A DNA stretch of 64,000 nucleotides from Lewinellaceae bacterium SD302 (GCA_002591745.1 PDLQ01000017.1:1-64000); one strand, 5' to 3'. Numbered from the stretch's first letter, positions 49,911 through 57,542 are shown. Notes: generated from the sequence alone by a model not told the origin. Translations and numbers: made by a program.

Positions 49911-51155
49911 CTAGAACAAGGCCAGCTGGTTCGCCCCTTTGGGCTGCTGATCCCAAATGATTTGCTGCCGCAAAATTTCTGGCTTCCAGTCCAATTCTAT
50001 GAAATTGCGGTCGGCGGTGGTGATGAAGTATTTGGCGCGCTTCCAAACGATACCGATCTTGCGCAGGTGCTCACGGCGCAGCTGATTGAAGCGGCGTGCC
50101 TTTACGATCCGGTCTACGCCCTTAACGCCGATACCCGGTATTCTGAGTAGCATTTCACGCGAGGCCGTATTTACGTCCACCGGAAACATCTCGGGGTGGC
50201 GCAAAGCATAGCTCAGTTTGGGATCGACCTCCATATCCAGATTCGGGTTGGTCTTGTCCACGATCTCATCCTTGGCAAAGCCATAGAAGCGCATTAACCA
50301 ATCGGCCTGGTAGAGACGATTTTCTCTTTTGGTCGGTGGCGCAGCCAGTGCGGGCAGTCGATTATCATCGCTGATCGGTACGTAGCCGGAGTAGTAGACC
50401 CGTTTGAGTTTTTGTTCCTGGTACAGGCTGTCCGCCAGTCCTAAAATATCCAGGTCACTCTCCGGGCTGGCACCGATTACTACTTGAGTGCTCTGGCCGG
50501 CCGGGGCGAAGTCCGGGGCCTTGCGAATCACTTTCTTTTCCTCCTTCATCCCCTGGATGGTCTCGGTGAGATAATTCATCGGCTTATATGCGTCGGCGTA
50601 GCTTTTTTCGGGAGCCACCTTTTTCAAGCTCATCTCGCTGGGCATTTCCAGGTTTACGCTGAGGCGATCTGCGTAAAGGCCGGCCTCGTGAATCAATTCA
50701 TCGCTCGCTCCGGGAATAGCTTTGAGGTGAATGTAACCGTTGAACTTATGTTCCGTCCGCAGCTTTTTGGCAATACGCACCAACCGTTCCATCGTGTAAT
50801 CGGCGCTCTTAAATATTCCGGAACTGAGGAAAAGTCCTTCAATATAGTTGCGGCGGTAGAAGGAGATCGTCAGGTCCACCACCTCGTCTACGGTAAAAGC
50901 GGCACGTTTTACGTCGTTACTCTTGCGGCTAACGCAGTATGCACAGTCGAAGATGCAATAGTTCGTCAGCAAGATTTTCAGCAAGGACACACAGCGCCCG
51001 TCCTGGGTATAGGTATGGCAGATCCCCATCCCGTTGCTGTTACCCAGCCCTTTGTTCGTGTTCTTTCGCTTACTGCCGGAGCTGGAGCAGGAGACATCAT
51101 ACTTGGCGGCGTCAGCCAGAATGGTCAGCTTTTCCTCTACGCGTTGTGAAGGCAT
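49911..51155 (-). CDS. Putative DNA modification/repair radical-SAM protein (TIGR03916 type)
   Basis: 414 residues. LLKILLTNYCIFDCAYCVSRKS (Cys67, Cys71, Cys74) is the CxxxCxxC cluster that binds the 4Fe-4S centre and S-adenosylmethionine. GLFLSSGIFKSADYTMERLVRIAKKLR and LSVNLEMPSEMSLKKVAPEKS are conserved barrel segments. A helix-hairpin-helix, REMLLRIPGIGVKGVDRIV (about 335-353), suggests DNA binding. It probably repairs or modifies a DNA base by radical chemistry, together with the adjacent TIGR03915-type protein. An additional conserved Cys pair precedes the core (GICHTYTQDGRC). ATG at 51155. Confidence 0.9.
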   Translation of the reverse strand: MPSQRVEEKLTILADAAKYDVSCSSSGSKRKNTNKGLGNSNGMGICHTYTQDGRCVSLLKILLTNYCIFDCAYCVSRKSNDVKRAAFTVDEVVDLTISFYRRNYIEGLFLSSGIFKSADYTMERLVRIAKKLRTEHKFNGYIHLKAIPGASDELIHEAGLYADRLSVNLEMPSEMSLKKVAPEKSYADAYKPMNYLTETIQGMKEEKKVIRKAPDFAPAGQSTQVVIGASPESDLDILGLADSLYQEQKLKRVYYSGYVPISDDNRLPALAAPPTKRENRLYQADWLMRFYGFAKDEIVDKTNPNLDMEVDPKLSYALRHPEMFPVDVNTASREMLLRIPGIGVKGVDRIVKARRFNQLRREHLRKIGIVWKRAKYFITTADRNFIELDWKPEILRQQIIWDQQPKGANQLALF

Positions 51156-51258
51156 TCTTGATCGTTTGAGTGTTTACTAATGCAACATAAAGATACTAAA
51201 TGTTTGTCAATTTTTCTATTTTAAACTATTGTTTGTTTTTATTTCAAAGTAGCAGGGT

Positions 51259-51311
51259 TCGAGCTCGTCCGCCGAAACGGACCGCAGGGCCTGGTTCGTC
51301 GGCCGAGCGGG
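51259..51311 (-). repeat. GC-rich repeat (family D), left inverted copy
   Basis: On the minus strand: CCCGCTCGGCCGACGAACCA, GGCCCTGCGGTCCGTTTCGG, CGGACGAGCTCGAA. It is an inverted, roughly 75-80% identical match to 51579-51628, and a MITE is inserted at its inner edge. Part of the 518-bp gene-free stretch upstream of the coiled-coil gene. Confidence 0.8.
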
Positions 51312-51451
51312 GGCAGTGCATCACATGTAAGGATAGACTGTTTTCGGTATACTCCATCTGAAAGTACTGAAACATCAGTAACTACAGGTCATTCGTCATA
51401 TACGATCAATTTGATGCCAATCTACTTTATCCTTACATGTGATGCACCGCC
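51312..51451. mobile_element. MITE-like element, 140 bp, with 8-bp target duplication
   Basis: Terminal inverted repeats GGCRGTGCATCACATGTAAG plus GATARA (26 nt, three differences). It is flanked by a perfect direct repeat CGAGCGGG (51304-51311 and 51452-51459). No ORF. The 8-bp duplication and GG-starting termini recall IS1595-type elements, which is a tentative assignment. Confidence 0.85.
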
Positions 51452-51513
51452 CGAGCGGGTTTAAGACAGTCTCTGTATTCAGTATTAAATCCGGCTAAAT
51501 CACTTGACTACAT

Positions 51514-51628
51514 CCGCTCGGCGGACGAATCAGGCCGCACCGAACTAACATCATACCACTGAAAATATTTAACGATATCCGCTCGGCGGACGAATCAGGC
51601 CGTAAATGTCCGCTTCGGCCGACGAGCT
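51514..51628 (+). repeat. GC-rich repeat (family D), two direct copies
   Basis: CCGCTCGGCGGACGAATCAG GCCG occurs at 51514-51537 and again at 51579-51602. The second continues TAAATGTCCGCTTCGGCCGACGAGC, which pairs with the inverted copy at 51259-51311. The rest of the surrounding gap (51156-51240, 51460-51513) shows nothing recognisable. Confidence 0.85.
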
Positions 51629-51641
51629 AAAACCAAAAACA

Positions 51642-51657
51642 TTGCTACTTTGTCAGC
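51642..51657 (+). repeat. Isolated core motif TTGCTACTTTGTCAGC
   Basis: Ends 16 nt before the ATG of the coiled-coil gene. Another copy (AAAGTAGC, minus-sense) lies at 51242-51253 in the same gap. Confidence 0.55.
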
Positions 51658-51673
51658 CAAAATATTCCCTAGC

Positions 51674-52363
51674 ATGAGCATGATCAAAAACCTCAAATCT
51701 CTCTTTATCGTGGAGGAAGCAGGAGCCTCCAAGCCTAAAGCTGCCAAGACTCTGCCGCCAAAGCCGGCACCGAAGGCGGCACCGAAATCAGGTACACCAA
51801 CCGAAGCCCCGGGCACTACCCCACCCGCCGCTGGCGAACGCCCCGGCCAGGCCACCAAAAAGTTTACCGACATACTGCTGGCCGCCCTCGAAAAAGCTAA
51901 CCAGCCCGGCTTCGATTACCTGGAGTTCAAAAAATCGCTCCAGAACCTTAAAAAGCTCAATATGGACGATAGCACCCGTTTTCAAAGTGCCTACGCTACC
52001 GCCCAAAGTATGAACATCACCCCCACCCAGCTCATCAATTCCGCGGGGCATTACCTGAAAGTACTGGCCCAGGAAGACAAAAACTTCAATACCGCCCTGA
52101 ACGGCCAGCAACAGCGGCAGATCAAGGACCAGCAGGCACAGTTGCCCAAACTCGACCAAGAAATCAAAAGCCTGGAAGAACAGATCGAACAACTGCAGGC
52201 CCGCATCAAAAAGGCCAAAGCCGACCAGAGCAAAATCCGCAAAAGTATTGAGAGTGCCGACGTCAAGCTCCGCAACACCCACAACGATTTCCAGGCCAGC
52301 TACCGTGCCATTGCCGCTCAGATTGAGGGAGACGTGGAGAGTATGAAGCAGTACTTAAAGTAG
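51674..52363 (+). CDS. Coiled-coil protein with Pro/Ala-rich N-terminus
   Basis: 229 residues from ATG at 51674 (MSMIKNLKSLFIVEE); an in-frame ATG at 51650 lies within the core repeat and is less likely. Residues 18-70 are Lys/Pro/Ala-rich and disordered; 70-140 form a helical domain (KKFTDILLAALEKANQPGFDYLEFKKSL, NITPTQLINSAGHYLKVLAQE), and 150-225 a coiled coil (LDQEIKSLEEQIEQLQARIKKAKAD). Cytoplasmic, no enzyme motif. Similar coiled-coil proteins occur in tellurite/toxic-ion stress gene sets together with proteins like those at 60485 and 61632; this link is only suggestive. Confidence 0.8.
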   Translation: MSMIKNLKSLFIVEEAGASKPKAAKTLPPKPAPKAAPKSGTPTEAPGTTPPAAGERPGQATKKFTDILLAALEKANQPGFDYLEFKKSLQNLKKLNMDDSTRFQSAYATAQSMNITPTQLINSAGHYLKVLAQEDKNFNTALNGQQQRQIKDQQAQLPKLDQEIKSLEEQIEQLQARIKKAKADQSKIRKSIESADVKLRNTHNDFQASYRAIAAQIEGDVESMKQYLK

Positions 52364-52390
52364 TGCTCTTTGGAAAACTTGGTACACTCT

Positions 52391-53917
52391 TTAGTTAGCC
52401 AGGATGCCTTTTTTCGACAGCAGCAACATTCCCAGATCCCACATTTTCGAATAGTGAATGATCTCGACCTCGAAGGGTGAAGCTGTTTGTAGGGGGGAAA
52501 TCGCATTCATCTTATCCAACCAGACTTTGGCCCGGCTCTCAACTTCCCGGTAGTCAAAACCTCCCCGCGGAATCTGCACCAGGGCAGAAATAAAAAGGAA
52601 AGACCGCTCGGTTTCGGGATCGTCCCGTAAGTGCCGCTGCGCGTATTTGTACAACGACATGATCTTGTCTTCCGCCCGGTCCAGTTTCTGGGTTTGCAGC
52701 ATAAAAAGCACCTGAAGTATCTGATAGGTGACGTTAAAGCCCTGTTTATCTTTTTGGTTATGTATGACCTCATTGGCAAACTTGGCGGGGCTAAAGCGGG
52801 GCAACTTCAGATGATCGGTAGTTTCGATGTAGCCCACCAGGTTCAATAACTGTAAGAACGCTTCGATGATGATCCAATTTTCTCGCTTGTAGGGAGACAG
52901 CTTCTTGAAGGAGGGGTTTTTACGTAATTTATAATATTCTTCCAGAGCTACTTGGTAGTCTCCTTTATAAAGAAGAACCAGGCAGAGGAATTCTTTCCCC
53001 ACAAAGTAATTCAGGCTACTGGATCCGATCATGTAAACTTCGGACCGCTCCGAAAGCTCAATCACTTCGTCGTAGCGCCCCAGGGCCGCCTGGCTGACCA
53101 TCTGAATGTGATAGAAAGTACCGATCGATCCCGTAGTTACCGCTTTGGAATCCTTGAGCCGTGCAATCGCCTCCCGCATGAGCGTGACGATCTCCTGCTT
53201 CATGTTCCTGCTTGAATAGTAATTATAAACAATGAAGTAATACATCATCCAGATCAGATCGAAGTCATGATCTGCCACCATCGACTCCATTTGCTTTTTA
53301 GCCCTGGCGGTTACTTCGGCGAGTTCTTTCGGAAGTGACTTGCGGTTAAAAAGTTGAGACTGAATACCAGCGTAAAGAAATTTAGCCCGGGAAAACTGAA
53401 CGTAGAGTTCGTTGTATTTTAGGAATTCATTGAAATAACCCTCCACTTCCTCCGGAGCAGCCCGATGAGCGGCAATATCTGATTGAACCCGGTATAACTC
53501 GGCTAGAACGGAAAAATTCTCCGTGGGCAGCGCAATTTTCAACGTTTGTTTCAGTAAGTCTTCGGCCGCGGTTTTCGCACCGAGACGTAGCAAGATCTTG
53601 ATAGCCGCTAAATTCTTCCATCCGAGGTAGTAACCCTCGTTCCGAACCCCATAGTTCGTTTTCTTGATGTCGATCAAAAAAAGCGCGTTGATCAGCCTCC
53701 CCTTGAATTTCCCCAAAAAATTGGTGAATTGCTTCCGCTTACCCACCGGGAATAGCAAGGACAGACAATCTTCAAAAGTGGCCTCCGGGTTGGCGATCAT
53801 GAAATCGTAAAGTCGATCGTATTGGTTGGCCTTCGTCCCATTTTCAAGGCCCAAAATTTGGAACTGATTACGCTTGTATTGTGTAAGGATATTTAGAAGC
53901 TCCCTATATAATTCCAT
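52391..53917 (-). CDS. TPR-like helical repeat protein, possible intracellular receptor or regulator
   Basis: 508 residues, no signal peptide or membrane helix. Long alpha-helical arrays with loosely TPR-like periodicity (AAIKILLRLGAKTAAEDLLKQTLKIAL, YDEVIELSERSEVYMIGSSS, GDYQVALEEYYKLRKNPS). The N-terminus (GLENGTKANQYDRLYDFMIANPEATFEDCLSLLF) is conserved-looking and compact. No DNA-binding helix-turn-helix is obvious. It is divergent from the accessory cassette beginning at 54.4 kb, with a 579-bp gap containing a MITE. The arrangement of TPR protein beside a small secreted peptide recalls Rap/PlcR-type signalling of Bacillota, but nothing proves this. Confidence 0.75.
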   Translation of the reverse strand: MELYRELLNILTQYKRNQFQILGLENGTKANQYDRLYDFMIANPEATFEDCLSLLFPVGKRKQFTNFLGKFKGRLINALFLIDIKKTNYGVRNEGYYLGWKNLAAIKILLRLGAKTAAEDLLKQTLKIALPTENFSVLAELYRVQSDIAAHRAAPEEVEGYFNEFLKYNELYVQFSRAKFLYAGIQSQLFNRKSLPKELAEVTARAKKQMESMVADHDFDLIWMMYYFIVYNYYSSRNMKQEIVTLMREAIARLKDSKAVTTGSIGTFYHIQMVSQAALGRYDEVIELSERSEVYMIGSSSLNYFVGKEFLCLVLLYKGDYQVALEEYYKLRKNPSFKKLSPYKRENWIIIEAFLQLLNLVGYIETTDHLKLPRFSPAKFANEVIHNQKDKQGFNVTYQILQVLFMLQTQKLDRAEDKIMSLYKYAQRHLRDDPETERSFLFISALVQIPRGGFDYREVESRAKVWLDKMNAISPLQTASPFEVEIIHYSKMWDLGMLLLSKKGILAN

Positions 53918-54418
53918 GAATACGTTTTTGATTTGAGATTACCGAAAAAAATGTAAAGTGTAGTATTCAAGGGACACGGCGCAACAGGCTACATTCTAAT
54001 GCAACGCACCAAAGTTGAACCGGTCTGAGTGTTTTACCACCGATGAAAGACAATAGCTATATATAGAGTAGAAGGCAGTAGGAGTAAAAGGTAAATGGTC
54101 AGAGTATCATAACACCAACTCTGTCCTTATAATATAAGGTTATATCTAGGGTCTTAGAGCTTGTTTGGATTTCTATTTCCTGAAAAACAAGCATTTATGA
54201 ACCTGGCGTCACCAAAAATAGATCGCTTGACCCGCCAAGCTCACAATTTTATGGTATAGTCAGAACCATAAATCATTGTTTTTCAGTTCATAGCAATTCC
54301 CAAACAAGCTCTTAAAAAAGCAATATACAAAATCTGGGTAATAGCCTCCTGTTCCGGCCATGCTCCCGTTTTTTTGCCTTCCAAGACTGCCCACTATTGC
54401 ATTAAGAAATTTTACAAA
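53918..54418. other. Gene-free AT-rich region upstream of the accessory cassette
   Basis: No credible gene; the only frames are under 45 codons and lack promoters. It holds a MITE (54157-54311) and otherwise low-GC sequence. Base composition drops compared with the flanking operons, consistent with an accessory or acquired boundary. Confidence 0.6.
54157..54311. mobile_element. MITE-like element, 155 bp, with TTA target duplication
   Basis: Ends GAGCTTGTTTGG / CCAAACAAGCTC are perfect for 12 nt, and the homology continues inward (CTGAAAAACAAnnATTTATG in both arms), giving imperfect inverted arms of about 45 nt. The direct repeat TTA flanks it (54154-54156 and 54312-54314). GAG-starting ends and a 3-bp TNA target resemble IS5-group (IS1031-type) elements; no transposase remains. 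Confidence 0.88.
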
Positions 54419-54474
54419 GTGTGCTTTTTGCCAAATTTTGTCCTTTAGCTACTTCATCCGGTGCTTGATATTTG
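54419..54474 (+). promoter_or_regulatory. Cassette promoter module 1
   Basis: GTGTGC, 11 nt, TTTTGTCCTTTAGC start, then exactly 26 nt from TTTTG to GATATTTG (-7). It shares spacing and words with modules at 54650 and 56821, each 56 nt long. Drives the 47-residue peptide gene. Confidence 0.75.
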
Positions 54475-54496
54475 ACAGTAATAAAACATAACTGTC

Positions 54497-54640
54497 ATGA
54501 TACAATACTTCTTCTGCTTCCTACTTTCCATTGCTTCTTTCGGATACACTAGTTCGATCGAGGAATGCTCCTGTGATGAACCCATTGAGACCGTTGAATC
54601 AGAAGATGACATCGTCGGAACCGATCTGGTAGTCATCTAA
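54497..54640 (+). CDS. Small secreted Cys-containing peptide (47 residues)
   Basis: ATG at 54497 gives a 47-residue product: a signal peptide (MIQYFFCFLLSIASFGYTSS) followed by a short acidic mature part IEECSCDEPIETVESEDDIV GTDLVVI with a CSC motif. If cleaved near residue 19-20, about 27 residues are exported. No known family recognised. Support: a dedicated promoter module 23 nt upstream that is shared with two neighbouring genes, and a second module 10 nt after its stop. Could be a signalling or effector peptide, an inhibitor or a substrate of the downstream membrane enzymes; function unknown. Confidence 0.65.
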   Translation: MIQYFFCFLLSIASFGYTSSIEECSCDEPIETVESEDDIVGTDLVVI

Positions 54641-54649
54641 ATTTAATGA

Positions 54650-54705
54650 GTGTGCCTCCCCGCGGATTTTGTCTTTTCATGGACCGAGCGGGGAGGATAA
54701 TTTTG
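54650..54705 (+). promoter_or_regulatory. Cassette promoter module 2
   Basis: GTGTGC, 11 nt, TTTTGTCTTTT, 26 nt from TTTTG, then a perfect -7 box TAATTTTG (54698-54705), 20 nt before ATG 54726. A CCTCCCCGC / GCGGGGAGG hairpin (54655-54663 / 54688-54696) lies inside and could also end the upstream transcript. Confidence 0.8.
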
Positions 54706-54725
54706 AACCATCAACCAATTCTATT

Positions 54726-55142
54726 ATGATTCTTCAATTGGTCATTGCCGATTCTCTGTTGCGCTACAAACGCAAGCGCCGTACCGCTTTTAATGGTGTA
54801 TCCAACCGCAAGCGCACCCCCGTCCGGGTCGTCTTTGGCGATCCAAAACGAAATTGTGAGGGGTATGGCTTGTGTAAGGTGGATTTAGGTGAGGACGACC
54901 TGCCCACAACGGCTTTCTGTTCCGGTGCTAAAGTTGAATACGGAATAATCCTCTCCGAAGCTGACGGGGAAACCTTTTACCTCGTCATCTCCAAAGGCAA
55001 CTACAACCGTTACGTGCAACAAAAACCAGGGAGCGCGTTTGCCCCTCAGCAACTGAAAGTATCCATTGAGCTGGCCCGTGAAATTGGCTTGCGTGGAGTG
55101 CGAATGCTCTTGGCTCCTCCCCAGGAATTGGCCCATTCATAA
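54726..55142 (+). CDS. Small protein with CxGxGxC-type motif, unknown function
   Basis: 138 residues from ATG at 54726 (MILQLVIADSLLRYKRKRR). An N-terminal hydrophobic/basic segment is followed by NRKRTPVRVVFGDPKRNCEGYGLCKVDL; the NCEGYGLC pair recalls Cys motifs of small secreted Bacteroidota proteins often annotated as hypothetical. The C-terminal half (ETFYLVISKGNYNRYVQQK ... LKVSIELAREIGLRG) is similar in pattern to that of the next gene, suggesting two related products. Probably cotranscribed with the genes at 55160 and 55633 (gaps 17 and 11 nt). A frame open further upstream (from 54669) would begin inside the promoter and is rejected. Confidence 0.7.
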   Translation: MILQLVIADSLLRYKRKRRTAFNGVSNRKRTPVRVVFGDPKRNCEGYGLCKVDLGEDDLPTTAFCSGAKVEYGIILSEADGETFYLVISKGNYNRYVQQKPGSAFAPQQLKVSIELAREIGLRGVRMLLAPPQELAHS

Positions 55143-55159
55143 TATAAAAACCTCTCATT

Positions 55160-55621
55160 ATGAAATATATAGTTACCCTCATCATCTGTCTGGCAAGCCT
55201 GCTGGTAATGGGCATTGCCCTGAATGACGACAACACAATTAAAATCACCGCTACCGACCCCATCGGGGTGAACCTGGAAATGGGTAGTGGGCCCAATTGT
55301 ACTACTAGTCGCAGAATCTGTACCGCCCAGGCTACCGCCCAACGTAAACGGCAGGCGGGCGTAGAGCTTTTCGGGGAAATGCACGTCAATAATAACAATC
55401 AACTGGTACTGAAATTCCCCCGGTCTGAAATGCAGCCTCAGGTGGCCATGGAACAGTTTAAAAATAATCAGTTCCTCCTTACCGATCATTTCGACCTGCC
55501 TTCGGAAATATTGCAGGAAATGCAAATAAAAAACCAGTGCCGAATAGAAGCGGGTAGCTACCCCGTTGTTGACGACGAAGATTTCTACATCGTCAATCTC
55601 ACTCTATCCGCCCAAGAATAA
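55160..55621 (+). CDS. Exported small Cys-pair protein, unknown function
   Basis: 153 residues with a signal peptide (MKYIVTLIICLASLLVMGIA). The mature region has GPNCTTSRRICTAQATAQRK, again an NC-x6-C pair as in the preceding gene, then HVNNNNQLVLKFPRSEM, DHFDLPSEILQEMQIKNQCRI and a final SYPVVDDEDFYIVNLTLS. The two proteins look like diverged relatives with the same order of blocks. Periplasmic or surface location expected. No enzymatic motif. Confidence 0.7.
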   Translation: MKYIVTLIICLASLLVMGIALNDDNTIKITATDPIGVNLEMGSGPNCTTSRRICTAQATAQRKRQAGVELFGEMHVNNNNQLVLKFPRSEMQPQVAMEQFKNNQFLLTDHFDLPSEILQEMQIKNQCRIEAGSYPVVDDEDFYIVNLTLSAQE

Positions 55622-55632
55622 TTTCTTCCTCC

Positions 55633-56811
55633 ATGCCTAGTTTTTTTCATCATATCTGTAGTAGTTTTTCAATTCTGCTATTTGTTCTGATCTTTCCTTC
55701 GGTTGCCACCGCTACGGGAGATACTGCCTTCCAGGTTGTAGCCCTCGAGCTGGAGCAGGAAATGGTTTCCGTTGAGGCGCGGTATCAGCTAAAATGGGAT
55801 CAACTTCAGCGTGCTATTCAGACTAACAAAGTAGCCATGCTGGAATTGAGCAAGGGACAACTGGCTGCCGAGGAGGCGGTGGTCGTCTTGGCGGAAAAAA
55901 TACGGCTTGGTGAAGAAAAACAGGCTTTATCGGAAGCATTTGCAATCGATATCGCCCACATTAGATACCGTAAAGGAATTGAAGTGATCAAGATCCTGTA
56001 CGAAAAAGTACTTGGCCTCGATCACCACTTCACTTCCCTGAAGACCCATCAATCCATCCAGCGGCTTTCCAATCCGAATGCTTATCCGGATTTTCAAAAT
56101 TCGGGTGAGCTACTCAAAGAAAGGCTGTATAAGAAAAGCTCCGTTACCATGCCGAGCTTCTTGCAATCCAACAATTACGTTTCGGCAGTATACTCGCTGG
56201 TTTCCGGCTTTTTTGGCGATGGCAAATCCAGCGAGAGGCAGTCGGAACTGGACGATGTTTCCTGCATCCTGGACTTCACCCTCAAAATGGGCAACGATCT
56301 TAATACGATCTATTACGAAACAAAATTCCTGATCAATAACAATAACGACCTGAGAAGTGACTGTATACAGTTATTCGATGATTTCGTTGATGTGATCGAC
56401 TACACCACCTCACTGGAAAAATGCCGCGAGGAAGATGATTGGGAAGCCGTGGACGAAGCCCTCGAAAAATTCATTGAGGGGCTGAAATCCGCTCAGGATT
56501 CCGGAGACGAGCGCCTTATTCGCACTGTCGTTAATAAAGGTCATATTGACATGGAATTCGCCATCGACCGACTTCTAGGCTACCTCGATAAATACGCCGC
56601 CTTTATTAACCAGGGCGAAAATTACTACAAGAAATTCGCCGTAGTGGTGGATAGCTACGATAACGAAGCTGCCTGCGCCAGTAAACTCCCCATCCAGTTT
56701 TCCTCCCTGAAGGATGAAATTCGATTCTCCATCGAAAAATTCATCCAGGCTTACGATATAGCCGAATTGAAGGGATCTAAACTGAAGGATTTGCTGTACG
56801 GCTACGAATAA
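55633..56811 (+). CDS. Exported helical protein of unknown function
   Basis: 392 residues with a signal peptide (about 1-28). The rest is almost entirely alpha-helical with alternating Leu/Glu/Lys heptads (ALELEQEMVSVEARYQLKWDQLQRAIQ, EVIKILYEKVLGLDHHFTSL, CREEDDWEAVDEALEKFIEGLK), suggesting a coiled-coil or helical-bundle periplasmic protein. Three scattered Cys residues. No family recognised. It is last in the 54726 transcription unit; the next gene has its own promoter. The TNKVAML codons contain the AACAAAGTAGCC core. Confidence 0.75.
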   Translation: MPSFFHHICSSFSILLFVLIFPSVATATGDTAFQVVALELEQEMVSVEARYQLKWDQLQRAIQTNKVAMLELSKGQLAAEEAVVVLAEKIRLGEEKQALSEAFAIDIAHIRYRKGIEVIKILYEKVLGLDHHFTSLKTHQSIQRLSNPNAYPDFQNSGELLKERLYKKSSVTMPSFLQSNNYVSAVYSLVSGFFGDGKSSERQSELDDVSCILDFTLKMGNDLNTIYYETKFLINNNNDLRSDCIQLFDDFVDVIDYTTSLEKCREEDDWEAVDEALEKFIEGLKSAQDSGDERLIRTVVNKGHIDMEFAIDRLLGYLDKYAAFINQGENYYKKFAVVVDSYDNEAACASKLPIQFSSLKDEIRFSIEKFIQAYDIAELKGSKLKDLLYGYE

Positions 56812-56820
56812 AAATAAACA

Positions 56821-56876
56821 GTGTGCCCCGGAGGGTAATTTGTCCTTTAGCCGGCTGGTACCCGGGCATATCTTTG
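56821..56876 (+). promoter_or_regulatory. Cassette promoter module 3
   Basis: GTGTGC, 11 nt, ATTTGTCCTTTAG, 26 nt, perfect -7 box TATCTTTG (56869-56876). Spacing is identical to modules 1 and 2. A GC-rich inverted pair (GCCCCGG / CCGGGC) lies inside. A 107-nt leader follows before ATG 56984. Confidence 0.8.
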
Positions 56877-56983
56877 AATCAGACAGTGGGGTTAAACCGC
56901 CGAAATACCCACTATAAATCGAATTAAAGTAGGCAGGCAATCAAGCTCGGCTTAAAATAGGAGCAACTCTAAATTTTTCAATT

Positions 56984-57475
56984 ATGTTTATTAAAACTTT
57001 AATGATCAGCCTTCTGTCTTGCTCTTTGCTTGGTTTCTCGGTTGCTGAATCCGGTAGTAAAGGTCAACTGTATCGCAGTGCCGACGGAGTTATTATCATT
57101 CCATCTTCCGCCAACCTCAGCGAAGGGGATTTTGCCACGCTCCAGGAAATTATGAAAGCAGAAGGCAACGCGATCGGTGCCCTCGTAGCTGATGGAAAAG
57201 TAATTTCTAACGACCGGAAAGTCAGCATGAGCGACATCTCTGAAATGGAGCTGGCCTTCGATGTGGATATTACCGGTGGAGAGCAAGCTCTCGGCCGTAT
57301 CTGGTTCTTATTTAACAAGAAGAAAACCAAGTGTTCTACTTCCTACTCCGAGCACAAGTGTACCGATCACTACACCGTTCAGGAAGACACGGCTATTCAG
57401 GCCCTGACCAACGCGCGCAACTACGACCGAGCCCTCGAAGTACTGAATGACTACGGTTACGTAGACATCAAGTAG
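56984..57475 (+). CDS. Exported protein of unknown function (third gene under the module)
   Basis: 163 residues with a signal peptide (MFIKTLMISLLSCSLLGFSVA). The mature part has a compact alpha/beta pattern (GVIIIPSSANLSEGDFATLQEIMKAEGNAIGALVADGKVIS, SDISEMELAFDVDITGGEQAL) and a Cys-containing C-terminal stretch TKCSTSYSEHKCTDHYTV. No family recognised. It follows a promoter module with a long leader that includes AGTGGG/CCCACT arms and is closed by a strong terminator. Confidence 0.72.
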   Translation: MFIKTLMISLLSCSLLGFSVAESGSKGQLYRSADGVIIIPSSANLSEGDFATLQEIMKAEGNAIGALVADGKVISNDRKVSMSDISEMELAFDVDITGGEQALGRIWFLFNKKKTKCSTSYSEHKCTDHYTVQEDTAIQALTNARNYDRALEVLNDYGYVDIK

Positions 57476-57490
57476 ACCCTTTACCCGAGC

Positions 57491-57542
57491 GAGCAAACCG
57501 CTGTCCGTCGTCAGCGATATACGGCGGTTTGCTCTTCGGTTT
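57491..57542 (+). terminator. Intrinsic terminator after the 56984 gene
   Basis: Perfect 11-bp arms GAGCAAACCGC (57491-57501) / GCGGTTTGCTC (57524-57534), then TTCGGTTT. Confidence 0.8.

Noticed and set aside
51259-51628. GC-rich repeats considered as a CRISPR array or att sites
   Set aside because: Copies are irregularly spaced, partly inverted and lack unique spacers; no cas or integrase gene nearby.
54360-54491. Plus-strand frame of 43 codons before the secreted peptide
   Set aside because: It runs through promoter module 1 and has no promoter or signal of its own.
54454-54636. Minus-strand frame of 60 codons opposite the secreted peptide
   Set aside because: Serine-rich antisense shadow without a promoter; the plus-strand peptide has a signal sequence and promoter.
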